From Actinophytocola xanthii (GTDB taxonomy: Bacteria; Actinomycetota; Actinomycetes; Mycobacteriales; Pseudonocardiaceae), in assembly GCF_001921205.1 (NCBI RefSeq), contig NZ_MSIE01000021.1, positions 1 through 64,000 of the forward strand: a stretch of 64,000 bases of DNA, given 5' to 3'. Position 1 is the first letter of the stretch, and each line of letters begins with the position of its first letter. The position numbers and the translations under genes were made by a program. The notes under the pieces were generated by a model. That model saw nothing but the letters and a program-made list of their open reading frames with translations, was not told the DNA's origin and made no database searches. This document shows positions 1 to 6,880 of the stretch, piece by piece.

Positions 1-26
1 CACCCTCGCCGCATACTGCGAACGAA

Positions 27-692
27 TTAACGACTCACGACACTAAGCATCAGGAACCCGCCGAACTGACCTGGGTGACCAGGCGCGTCAGCTGGTACGA
101 CGCGTACCGGAGCGCTGTCGTGGTTGGCGAGGAGCATCCGTAGTTGGGCCGCGAGCACGCGCGGGCTGCCCACGACTGTGCGGAGCGCGGTTTCGCCAAT
201 GTAGGCGGTGTACGGCGTGTCGGCGACCGCGCGTTGCCGTTCTCGGCGCGCGCTGATCCTGGAGCCGATGTCGTTCGAAGCGATGCCGATGGTCTCCATG
301 CAGGCAGCCGCGTAGTCCATGGTCTGCAGCAAGCCGGGGATGACGAGCGGTGCCCAGTCGGTGATTTCGATGGCCCGCGACTCGTAGTCGGCGAGAGCGG
401 CGGACTCCTTCGTCATGCCCAGATGGCGCTCCCACCATCCCGGTTCATCGACCGCTTGGACCTCGTCGAGGATCCGCTCACGTTGCTCACCCGTCACGCC
501 GAGAATCGCGAGGAGGGTGGCCACGTCGGCGACGGTCGGCTTCTGCTTGCCAGTCTCAATCCGAGAGAGCCGCCCCACTTCCCATCCCGCGCGCTTCGCG
601 AGCTGCCGGAGGGACAAGCCTTCCCCCTCGCGGATGACTCGCAGCTCCGCGCCTATACCGACAGCGCGTGCTCCGGGCGATCTCCTGGGCAT
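27..692 (-). CDS. XRE-family regulator with DUF5753-type sensor domain, C-terminally shortened
   Basis: This is a 221-residue protein starting at ATG 692 (MPRRSPGARAVG). Residues about 12-70 are a Cro/CI helix-turn-helix (LRQLAKRAGWEVGRLSRIE). From about residue 80 it matches the DUF5753 domain common in actinomycetes, with EITDWAPLVIPGLLQT and the following ARRERQRAV helix. Relatives run to about 270-290 residues; this one stops after FGGFLMLSVVSR, so the last third of the sensor domain is missing and the end may be a frameshift or rearrangement scar. It probably represses itself: tandem 13-bp palindromes lie just upstream (723-776). It is transcribed away from the 1048 gene pair. Confidence 0.8.
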   Translation of the reverse strand: MPRRSPGARAVGIGAELRVIREGEGLSLRQLAKRAGWEVGRLSRIETGKQKPTVADVATLLAILGVTGEQRERILDEVQAVDEPGWWERHLGMTKESAALADYESRAIEITDWAPLVIPGLLQTMDYAAACMETIGIASNDIGSRISARRERQRAVADTPYTAYIGETALRTVVGSPRVLAAQLRMLLANHDSAPVRVVPADAPGHPGQFGGFLMLSVVSR

Positions 693-722
693 TCGGGTGA
701 CTCCTGCCAGACATGGTTGCGG

Positions 723-776
723 TGTTGGGCCAACAGTGCCAGTGTTGGCCCAACACAGAGGCCGGTACGCCCAACA
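723..776. promoter_or_regulatory. Tandem palindromic operator upstream of the XRE gene
   Basis: Two perfect 13-bp palindromes, TGTTGGGCCAACA (723-735) and TGTTGGCCCAACA (743-755), lie 20 bp apart. A third half-site CCCAACA follows at 770-776. The array ends 31 bp upstream of the XRE start codon at 692, where a repressor would block its promoter. Spacing of about two helical turns puts all sites on one DNA face. Assignment to the adjacent XRE protein is inferred. Confidence 0.6.
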
Positions 777-1047
777 TGGTAGCGATTCGTCCCGTTGAAC
801 GGAGCCCGACATGCAGGCCATATGAGAGCCGCCGGCTGGTCCTTCTTCCTCCCCTTTGGCCAGCCGGCACCCGGGACCGGAGGAGCGGCGGCCTGTCGAC
901 CCGTGCCAGTCGACGCGCTCCCCCGGTCCCCCGGGTCGGGGAGGGGCTACTGCGCTCCTCTCCGACCCATCCCGGCCCCTGGCGGGCGCGGCTGAACTCT
1001 CCCGCCGCGCTCGCCAGGCACCAACCACAGGGCGGTGAACCCACACC

Positions 1048-1302
1048 ATGACCGACAAGCCCTCTCTGACTGGTGAACTGATCAGCTTCACCCAGAGCAA
1101 CCCTCTCGACCCAGACGTTCTCTATGCTGTAGGACTCATTCGACGCCTTGCTGATCTGTTCGTCGCGCACGGCGTTAACGGTCAGGTCACCGCGACTCAG
1201 TGCGCTGAATTCGTCGATGGACTTGAACAGTTGGCGAGTGCGATCCGGGTCATGCAGGGCACTCTCCAGCTCCGTGAAGCGCTACCACCCGGTACTCGCT
1301 AG
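1048..1302 (+). CDS. Small hypothetical protein (84 aa)
   Basis: An 84-residue soluble protein with no motif I recognise. It is mainly helical with balanced charge (SLTGELISFTQSNPLDPD, then a long helix including LIRRLADLFVAHG and LEQLASAIRVMQG), suggesting a small coiled or dimeric protein. ATG is preceded by a weak GGGCGG. It lies divergent from the XRE regulator across the palindromic operator region and 8 bp ahead of the next gene, so the two probably form one transcript. Small XRE-linked orphans of this kind are common in actinomycete elements; the function is unknown. Confidence 0.5.
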   Translation: MTDKPSLTGELISFTQSNPLDPDVLYAVGLIRRLADLFVAHGVNGQVTATQCAEFVDGLEQLASAIRVMQGTLQLREALPPGTR

Positions 1303-1310
1303 CCGGCGCC

Positions 1311-1838
1311 ATGCGCACGCTCATCCATACGTTTCACTGCGTGACGAGGGGTGTCGGGGTGGCCGTGATCTGGGTAGCCGGCATCGTCTGTCTCACCTGG
1401 ACGACCTATGAGCTTGAGCCGCATTTCGGCAGGTACACCCCAGTGCTGTGGGTCGCAGCCTTCCCGCTCGGCTACGTCAGCGGATTGATCATGCTGGGAC
1501 GGCGGACGCCTCCGGTGATGATCTATACGGTCTTTGTTGACGGTCGGATGGTGCATTACGGCACCGACCGTGCCGAGGCCGAGAACCTTGCTGATATCAC
1601 CGGTGGTGCCGTGGAGCCGACGCCCGATTGGCGCTGGTACTCAACCGCCGCTCTGCGGCGTCAGCCCGGAGATCTACACCCCGCTGATCGAGACATTTCT
1701 AGCGAGTACCTACTGTGGCAACTAGCTCTCGACGAAGCAGAAGTGGAGGGTCGAGAGATGCCGCCGATCATGCTGACCGGTCCACCGTTCCTCGATGGGC
1801 AGCTGCGCACGGCCTCCCGTCAGACCGATCGACCTTGA
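1311..1838 (+). CDS. Membrane protein with two N-terminal TM helices (175 aa)
   Basis: Residues about 12-32 (VGVAVIWVAGIVCLTW) and 42-65 (VLWVAAFPLGYVSGLIM) form two membrane helices. A soluble C-terminal domain of about 110 residues follows, with VFVDGRMVHYGTDRAEAENLAD near its start. No family is recognised. There is no clear ribosome site, and it begins 8 bp after the 1048 gene, so translational coupling is likely. Two-TM proteins of this size occur among plasmid-spread (Spd-like) proteins of actinomycete conjugative elements, but there is no sequence evidence for that role here. Confidence 0.5.
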   Translation: MRTLIHTFHCVTRGVGVAVIWVAGIVCLTWTTYELEPHFGRYTPVLWVAAFPLGYVSGLIMLGRRTPPVMIYTVFVDGRMVHYGTDRAEAENLADITGGAVEPTPDWRWYSTAALRRQPGDLHPADRDISSEYLLWQLALDEAEVEGREMPPIMLTGPPFLDGQLRTASRQTDRP

Positions 1839-1885
1839 TGACGACTTACCCACGTCAGCAGCTCAGTGACGAGGACCGATGTGCC

Positions 1886-1911
1886 CTGTCACACCAGTCA
1901 CTCTGTCACTC
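1886..1911. repeat. CTGTCAC-type iteron-like cluster
   Basis: CTGTCACAC, AGTCACTC and CTGTCACTC follow one another within 26 bp, and further GTGAC/GTCAC words occur to about 2010. The same word recurs as a regular 9-bp array at 2851-2877. Together with the DnaA boxes at 2136-2263 these look like replication-initiator iterons, but no Rep gene is visible to confirm it. Confidence 0.4.
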
Positions 1912-2093
1912 CCAGCGCTTGACCAGCGAAGACACCTGTGACTTAGACGTGACACCCGCCCCGGCTATGTACGTCTCACACCATCTCTCTGTCATTGGTG
2001 ACACGTAGCGGTGTGTTGAGTGGATCGCAAAGGACGTCGATGGTAGCCGGGCGCTAGGACTTGCGGCGACGTCCGAGGCGCGACGCGCCGTCC

Positions 2094-2263
2094 GCAATAT
2101 TTTTTTATTCACATCAGTGTCATACATGGGATATTTTGTCCACATTCTGCGGACGGGGTTGACCGGGTCTTTTATCGAGGTCATCCACAGTACCGACGTC
2201 TTGTCCTCACGATATCCACAGCAGAGGCTTTCGGATGGGGCGTCCTTCCCCTAGTTATCCACA
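2094..2263. other. Origin-like AT-rich segment with four DnaA boxes
   Basis: Within the gene-free stretch 1839-2452, an AT-rich block (2094-2115, including seven T in a row) is followed by TTGTCCACA (2136-2144, the actinomycete DnaA box), TCATCCACA (2181-2189, one mismatch), ATATCCACA (2212-2220, one mismatch) and TTATCCACA (2255-2263, exact E. coli box). An unwinding element beside clustered DnaA boxes is origin architecture. No dnaA, dnaN or rpmH is nearby, so it is not the chromosomal oriC; a plasmid-type origin of the integrated element is the best reading. Confidence 0.45.
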
Positions 2264-2452
2264 GGGTGCGGTTGACGGGTGTTGCACAGCGCCCTTTGGT
2301 GAGTGAGACTTTGCTCATCGCTACGCGCAGTTGCCACGAGTGCCGCATATCCGAAGGTCGTGGGGTGCTCCCGCTGCGCGGCGCGGTGCGGTTGCGCCGG
2401 GAAAGCCGATCCCGGTTCACCCAACATCGACCCAATCGGCGAGGAGGTGAAG

Positions 2453-2638
2453 TTGGCAAACCGCCGCCAAAAAGTAGCTGCCAAACGCCGCCGAAGGCGG
2501 ACTGGTGGTCCTGTCAAGAGCAGGTCGCGGGCTGGCCAGGACGGGACTAGTAGCCCCGCCCAGGCCAGCACCATCAACATAGTGATCCAGGTCATCGCTC
2601 TCGTGGTTCGAGTGCTGATCGACGTTCTAGGTCGCTAA
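2453..2638 (+). CDS. Small basic protein with amphipathic C-terminal helix (61 aa)
   Basis: The TTG start at 2453 follows a perfect AGGAGG (2442-2447) at 5-nt spacing, which is why it is chosen over the upstream ATG. The product has a strongly basic N-terminus (NRRQKVAAKRRRRRTGG), a short Ser/Gly-rich linker and a hydrophobic C-terminus NIVIQVIALVVRVLIDVLGR that could insert in or lie on a membrane. It may be a nucleic-acid-binding, toxin-like or bacteriocin-like peptide; nothing is recognised by homology. The next gene on this strand is 1.8 kb away, so it is monocistronic. Confidence 0.5.
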   Translation: MANRRQKVAAKRRRRRTGGPVKSRSRAGQDGTSSPAQASTINIVIQVIALVVRVLIDVLGR

Positions 2639-2804
2639 CACTGTCGCCGGGCAGGGCTGCCTCCCTGCTCGGCGACACCCGAAGCACGCAGCGAAGCGGG
2701 AGCCGTGATGTGCTGTTGCGAGATGCAACGCTATTACCGCCGTTGTAGCTCCGTCAATGCCCCCACCCCAACAGATGACAACATGCCGTCCCAAGGATCC
2801 GAGG

Positions 2805-2832
2805 GGGGTCACGGGCGGACCGATCTTGCCTG
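2805..2832 (+). repeat. 28-bp direct repeat, copy 1
   Basis: This segment recurs at 4992-5019 with 27 of 28 bases identical (C2812 versus A4999); the core is GGGCGGACCGATCTTGCCTG. Both copies lie in noncoding DNA in the same orientation, 2187 bp apart. Possible roles are initiator or transfer-protein binding, or a recombination scar. Confidence 0.7.
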
Positions 2833-2850
2833 CCGCGTGACCGGTCACCG

Positions 2851-2877
2851 CTGTCACACCTGTCACACCTGTCACTC
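2851..2877 (+). repeat. Three 9-bp iterons (CTGTCACAC)
   Basis: CTGTCACAC, CTGTCACAC and CTGTCACTC are directly abutted at 2851, 2860 and 2869, giving a strict 9-bp period in noncoding DNA. The same word occurs at 1886-1911. Such an array is typical of a site recognised by a dimeric or oligomeric initiator or partition protein, which is not visible in the window. Confidence 0.6.
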
Positions 2878-2938
2878 TTGACGCCGTGACCAGCACAACA
2901 GGAGTTACAGGCTTGTGACAGGTCGGCTCAGTCGAAGA

Positions 2939-3268
2939 TCCCCACACACGCTCTGTGTCACGGGGTTACGAGAAAAGAGGCTGCACCAGAGAGAGGGCGG
3001 GTAGGCGAGGGAGAGGCGGCATGACTGCGAGCCAGCAAGCGGAGCGCTGCCCGCCCGTCGGCCGTGGCCAACCCTGCCGGGGGCCTGAGCGCGACACGCG
3101 AGCTTGCAGCCTGAACCCTCCGCGGGGTGCGGTCCGCGCCGGCGCCGACGCTAGAACCGCACGGAGGGCCTTCACCTCTACCTCTGGGCGGCCACCGTCA
3201 GGCATCCGCATGGCCCAACTGCTTCTCTTGGTACAGCCGGCGCGCTACGCCGTTATTCGGTGACGATC
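2939..3268 (+). other. Noncoding module, copy A (four conserved blocks)
   Basis: The blocks are TCCCCACACA-N6-GTGTCAC (2939-2961), GCTGCACCAGAG (2980-2991), TTGGTACAGCCG (3228-3239) and GTGACGATC (3260-3268). The same four blocks occur in the same order at 4720-4911. Blocks 2 and 3 are inverted repeats of one another. Between them, CCCTCC (3116-3121) plus GTGCGGT (3127-3133) can pair with ACCGCAC plus GGAGGG (3156-3168), giving a bulged hairpin. No convincing ORF spans the interval. It could be a structured RNA, a cis-acting transfer locus or a MITE-like repeat. Confidence 0.5.
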
Positions 3269-3632
3269 CCTACGACCATCGGGTTGTCCCACCTGTGCGC
3301 TTGCTCCCGTCCGGCAGACAGGTGACGAACCGCGACACACCGAACGCGGTGCTTCTGGACTACTCCGATCAGGGCACCAACCCCTCCGCACTATCGGGTG
3401 ACGCTGACCTGGTGCACATACGCAGACCTGCCCCAAAGCCCAGCCTTCCGGGCTGTCTACGTGATCATCATCACCCGAATGGTCTAGTCCGCGCGCATTA
3501 TGGTCAGTTCTTGTCCACACTGAGAGAAATCCATTCAGACCGTGAAACGTCGAGGTACGCGCGAGCGACCCCCTGAGGTCGCGGGTCAGACTGCGGTGAG
3601 GACGCCGGTCAGACATCGGATCCTTTGAACGG
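3269..3632. other. Gene-free stretch with one DnaA box
   Basis: I see no gene with credible composition or ribosome site on either strand. The only recognisable word is an exact actinomycete DnaA box, TTGTCCACA, at 3511-3519. The stretch leads into the terminator hairpin at 3633. Confidence 0.4.
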
Positions 3633-3669
3633 CTGAGGGGGAGACGCCCAGGGAACGTCTCCCCCTCAG
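3633..3669. terminator. Strong hairpin terminator
   Basis: The 14-bp arms CTGAGGGGGAGACG (3633-3646) and CGTCTCCCCCTCAG (3656-3669) pair perfectly around a 9-nt loop. It sits 18 bp past the stop codon of the minus-strand membrane gene at 3688. It would also block readthrough from the noncoding modules on the plus strand. Confidence 0.75.
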
Positions 3670-3687
3670 TGCTCTCTTGCAGTTGTG

Positions 3688-4038
3688 CTACGGGACGCTG
3701 CGCGCCTCGCCGTCACGATCACGACGGCAGATCAAGCCGATGGCCGACAGACACACAGCGAGCTGCCCCAACACGACGGCGGCAACCAGCCCCGTCGGCG
3801 AGTCGGCTGGCATGGCGTGGATAGCCATGGTGGGCCCAACAGCTCCCGCGATCGTTGCAGTCATCGCCACGAGCGCCTTCACAAGGAGACCTGCTTGGTG
3901 GCCCGGTAACCGAAGTCCACCTTTCAGATCGGCCTTCTCGATGGTCAGCCACGCGTCGTGCGTGGGCATCCCGACGTCGTGAGAGTCCTGCTTCCGCCCA
4001 CCAGCGGAGTCTTCCGCTGGTTCGAGGGTGGTGCCCAT
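3688..4038 (-). CDS. Two-TM membrane protein (116 aa)
   Basis: ATG 4038 (MGTTLEPAEDSAGG) follows GGGAGGG about 9 nt upstream. The N-terminal 45 residues are soluble. Residues about 50-73 (LLVKALVAMTATIAGAVG) and 84-106 (LVAAVVLGQLAVCLSAIGLI) are hydrophobic helices, followed by a short basic tail CRRDRDGEARSVP. This topology leaves both termini in the cytoplasm. No family is recognised. The gene ends just before the hairpin at 3633-3669 and is divergent from the RHH gene at 4446. Confidence 0.55.
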   Translation of the reverse strand: MGTTLEPAEDSAGGRKQDSHDVGMPTHDAWLTIEKADLKGGLRLPGHQAGLLVKALVAMTATIAGAVGPTMAIHAMPADSPTGLVAAVVLGQLAVCLSAIGLICRRDRDGEARSVP

Positions 4039-4283
4039 CGGCCACACCCTCCCTTCTCCCGAGCGACGTCCCCGCGACGCGAGGATCCTGCGTTACCCGG
4101 GTCCGTTCAGCAGGCCTGCCAACCCGAGCAGTCCTTCCCCCTGCTCAAGGACTGGGGGTCGACTTGCTCACCACCCCGGTGACTCATCGGTAATCCGAGG
4201 CAACGAGCTGTCGAAGGTTCGGCACACGCAGGCCTGCGTGCAGCCTCCTCATCTCTCATCCAGCCACTCCCTCTCTCTGAGAT

Positions 4284-4419
4284 ACCTGCCCGCCCCGTAC
4301 GGGCAGGTTGCCGGGAAGCGTACCTGACCGGAGGCCAGCGCAAGCAGCGAAACACCACCGAAACGGTGCGTTTCTGGTGCGAAATCAGGCCGCTTGTGCG
4401 AAGATAGGTTCGCCTACCT
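4284..4419. promoter_or_regulatory. Inverted-repeat-rich region upstream of the RHH gene
   Basis: The 407-bp divergent gap 4039-4445 contains no gene. It holds a perfect 9-bp hairpin ACCTGCCCG/CGGGCAGGT (4284-4292/4300-4308), a second inverted repeat around CACCGAAACGGTG (about 4354-4366), and AGGT-N6-ACCT (4406-4419) just before the ribosome site of the RHH gene. RHH proteins commonly bind short inverted repeats at their own promoters, so the last site is the best operator candidate. Confidence 0.35.
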
Positions 4420-4445
4420 GTCGACCCCGCAACGTGGAGGAGCGT

Positions 4446-4688
4446 GTGCCAGCAAGAGAGAACGACACCGTGGATCGTGTTACTGCTGTCGATCGACTCA
4501 ACGTGGCACTGACCGCCCAGGCCAGCGAGGCGCTGAAGAAGCTGCTCAAGCGAACCGGCTTTAAGAAGGTCGACATCGCCAACAGGGCGCTGGTGCTCTA
4601 TGAGTTCATCGAGGCTGAACTTCGCGCGGGTAACGCACTCGTGATCAGAGACCCCAATGGGGGCGAGCAAGGCGTCAAGATCCTCTAA
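4446..4688 (+). CDS. Ribbon-helix-helix-type DNA-binding protein (80 aa)
   Basis: GTG 4446 is preceded by GGAGG (4436-4440) at good spacing, which sets the start. Residues about 17-55 fit a MetJ/Arc ribbon-helix-helix: a beta strand (DRLNVALT), a helix (AQASEALKKLLKRTG), a turn and a second helix (KKVDIANRALVLYEFIEAEL). A C-terminal strand follows (NALVIRDPNGGEQGVKIL). Proteins of this shape are widespread in actinomycete plasmids and islands. A copy-control, partition or autoregulatory role is plausible for this element. It is flanked upstream by inverted repeats and downstream by module copy B. Confidence 0.65.
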   Translation: MPARENDTVDRVTAVDRLNVALTAQASEALKKLLKRTGFKKVDIANRALVLYEFIEAELRAGNALVIRDPNGGEQGVKIL

Positions 4689-4719
4689 AGAGGCCTAGAC
4701 CTACGCGCGTAACACGAGG

Positions 4720-4911
4720 TCCCCACACATCGTCCGTGTCACTCTCGTTTGGGTGGAGACAGCTGTACCAGAGGGTGGGGGGGAGGACCGCGCCCTCAGA
4801 ATGGCCGTAGAGCCGCGCACGAGCTTGGAGTGGAGTGATCGCACCCCGGCAAAGCCCACAGGCCCTATGAGCCCATATCCGCTGGTACAGCCGTTCTTCT
4901 GAGTGACGAAC
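4720..4911 (+). other. Noncoding module, copy B (four conserved blocks)
   Basis: In the gene-free stretch 4689-5086 the four blocks of copy A recur in the same order: TCCCCACACA-N6-GTGTCAC (4720-4742), GCTGTACCAGAG (4762-4773), CTGGTACAGCCG (4882-4893) and GTGACGAAC (4903-4911). Block 2 and block 3 are near-perfect inverted repeats. The spacing from block 1 to block 2 (42 bp) matches copy A (41 bp), while the block 2-3 interval is about half as long. Outside the blocks the copies have diverged, which suggests selection on the blocks. Confidence 0.5.
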
Positions 4912-4991
4912 TGAGTGACAACCGCCCCGGAGGCTGGTGGACTGCCCCGGACGACTGCGGACGCTATACCGACTCTGACCAGGCGAGGAGC

Positions 4992-5019
4992 GGGGTCAAG
5001 GGCGGACCGATCTTGCCTG
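4992..5019 (+). repeat. 28-bp direct repeat, copy 2
   Basis: This copy is 27/28 identical to 2805-2832. Here it lies downstream of the four-block module, whereas copy 1 lies upstream of its module. It is 68 bp before the start of the pentapeptide-repeat gene. Confidence 0.7.
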
Positions 5020-5086
5020 ATAGAGAAGAAGTCAACGATTCAAACACTCGACGTAACGACTGCGTACAGACCGCGACAGCGGGGAT

Positions 5087-6406
5087 ATGACCTCTTCCTC
5101 TGGCCAACCCCTGCTGCGCGCCGACACCGGGGATGAGACGCCGCCCAGGTACCGTGTGTTGTCCGCCCGCGCGATCGTGATTTGGGCGGTACTGATCGTG
5201 CTGCTCGGGTTGGGGATGACCGTCTGGCTACTGCTGGCTTACACCGACGGAAACGCCAGCGCCAACCGAACACAACTCGAGGCCATCCGCACCGCCGGCA
5301 CCATCGTCGTCGGCACCGGAGGCGCCGCCGCACTGCTGCTCGCCGCGCGACGCCAACGCAGCACAGAAATCGCGTTGAAACACGCGGAACAGGTAGCCGC
5401 CGCGACGGAGAAAGACGCCGCAGCGCGCCGGATCACCGACCTCTACACCAAAGCGGTCGAGCAGCTCGGCTCAGACAAAGCACCGGTTCGCCTCGGCGGC
5501 TTCTACGCACTCGAACGCGTAGCCCAAGACCACGCCGACCAGCGACAGACCATCGTCAACGTCATCTGCGCCTACCTTCGCATGCCCTACACCCCACCCC
5601 CCGAGCAACCATCCAAAGCCGACGCCGAGACAGTCCTGAAGGAGCACCACGAGACGGCCCAAGAACGACAGGTCCGACTCACCGCCCAACGCATCCTCAC
5701 CGACCACCTCAAGCCCGGCCCCGACCCCCACCCCGCACCCACCTTCTGGAAGAACATCGACCTTGACCTCACCGGCGCTACCCTTATTGGCCTCAACCTC
5801 GACAACTGCGCCATCCGCAGCGCGGACTTCAGGTCGACCAACTTCACGGACAGGGTCCACTTCGATTCGGCAACCTTCACCGACAGCGTCAACTTCGCGT
5901 CGGCCACCTTCACCGGCCCCGCCTACTTCACGTCGACCACCTTCACCGTCCCCGTCAACTTCGCGTCGGCCACCTTCCTCGACACCGCCAACTTCAGGTC
6001 GACCACCTTCACCGGCCCCACCTTCACCGTCATCCCCAAATTCGGGAGACCCTCTTTTCCCAATGCCGCCACCTTCTGGTCAGCCACCTTCAACAGCGTC
6101 GCCTACTTCGATTCCGTCACCTTTACCGGCACCGCCTTTTTCATGTTGACCATCTTCAACAACGCCGCCTACTTCAGGTCGACCACCTTCAACGGCATCA
6201 CCGACTTCGAGTCGGCCACCTTCACCGGCATCGTCAACTTCGCGTCGGCCACCTTCAAGGGCGCCGCTAACTTCGTGTCCGCGAGTTTTCCCCGGATCGC
6301 CGTGTTGCGGTCGACGACGTTCGTTGATCCGGTACCGGAGGAAGTACAGCGGTATCTCGCAGAAGCACGAGCGCCGCACGAAGATACGTCGACGGATGAG
6401 ACGTGA
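5087..6406 (+). CDS. Membrane-anchored pentapeptide-repeat protein (439 aa)
   Basis: Residues about 30-53 (IVIWAVLIVLLGLGMTVWLL) and 68-86 (TAGTIVVGTGGAAALLLAA) are membrane helices. A conserved cytoplasmic segment follows (RRITDLYTKAVEQLGSDKAP, then a helical cap with VRLGGFYALERVAQDHADQR). This cap is typical of actinobacterial pentapeptide-repeat proteins. From about residue 225 to 410 the chain is a right-handed quadrilateral beta-helix built from F-x-S-A/T-T-F-T-G-x-x units, each of two pentapeptides. It probably acts in binding or shielding at the membrane; no enzyme motif is present. As the last gene before the attachment fragment it looks like cargo of the element. The DNA repeats are visible as recurring gcgtcggccaccttcac-like units. 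Confidence 0.8.
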   Translation: MTSSSGQPLLRADTGDETPPRYRVLSARAIVIWAVLIVLLGLGMTVWLLLAYTDGNASANRTQLEAIRTAGTIVVGTGGAAALLLAARRQRSTEIALKHAEQVAAATEKDAAARRITDLYTKAVEQLGSDKAPVRLGGFYALERVAQDHADQRQTIVNVICAYLRMPYTPPPEQPSKADAETVLKEHHETAQERQVRLTAQRILTDHLKPGPDPHPAPTFWKNIDLDLTGATLIGLNLDNCAIRSADFRSTNFTDRVHFDSATFTDSVNFASATFTGPAYFTSTTFTVPVNFASATFLDTANFRSTTFTGPTFTVIPKFGRPSFPNAATFWSATFNSVAYFDSVTFTGTAFFMLTIFNNAAYFRSTTFNGITDFESATFTGIVNFASATFKGAANFVSASFPRIAVLRSTTFVDPVPEEVQRYLAEARAPHEDTSTDET

Positions 6407-6880
6407 CCAGCGGGAATGCGCCGACAACACCCTGATGCCTCAGACTAGGAGAGGCGAATCAAGCCCATGTAGCCTCAGATGGGTCCAGCTTCGTGCTGTC
6501 TGCGTGCTGCAGAGGACGGTCCGCAAGGGTCAACAACGGGTACCCCCGTCCAAACCGAACCGCAGGTCAGGCCCCCTAGATAGGGGGATTAGGCTAGTTC
6601 CCAAGCTGAGAACGTGGGTTGGGTCCTATCGTCCCCTCTGCCATAAAAGCCCAGGTCAGGGGGAATCTGCTCGTTCGTTAGCGCCGTCCACATGTCGTGT
6701 CCCAGCTCTGTCTGCTGGGACCGCTTTGCCGACACTGAGTGCGTGTGGTCGGAGATTGAGCAGGGGTCTCAGTTCGGGTCTCAGTTCCGTACGGTTCGGC
6801 CTAGGTCCAGGTCGTTCGTCCAACGGCTGTAACCTGCCGGAACGACAGAGTGGGACCAGCCTGAACGGGTCGGAGCGGAA
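6407..6880. other. Gene-free end of the integrated element
   Basis: I see no convincing gene here. Long frames on the plus strand lack codon bias and a ribosome site. A short hairpin CCCCCTA-GA-TAGGGGG lies near 6572-6587 and could terminate the pentapeptide gene. The stretch ends where the tRNA-Ser fragment begins. Confidence 0.4.

Noticed and set aside
2955-3616. Overlapping frames on both strands across the noncoding module
   Set aside because: No frame has credible codon bias or ribosome site, and the repeats and hairpins explain the sequence better.
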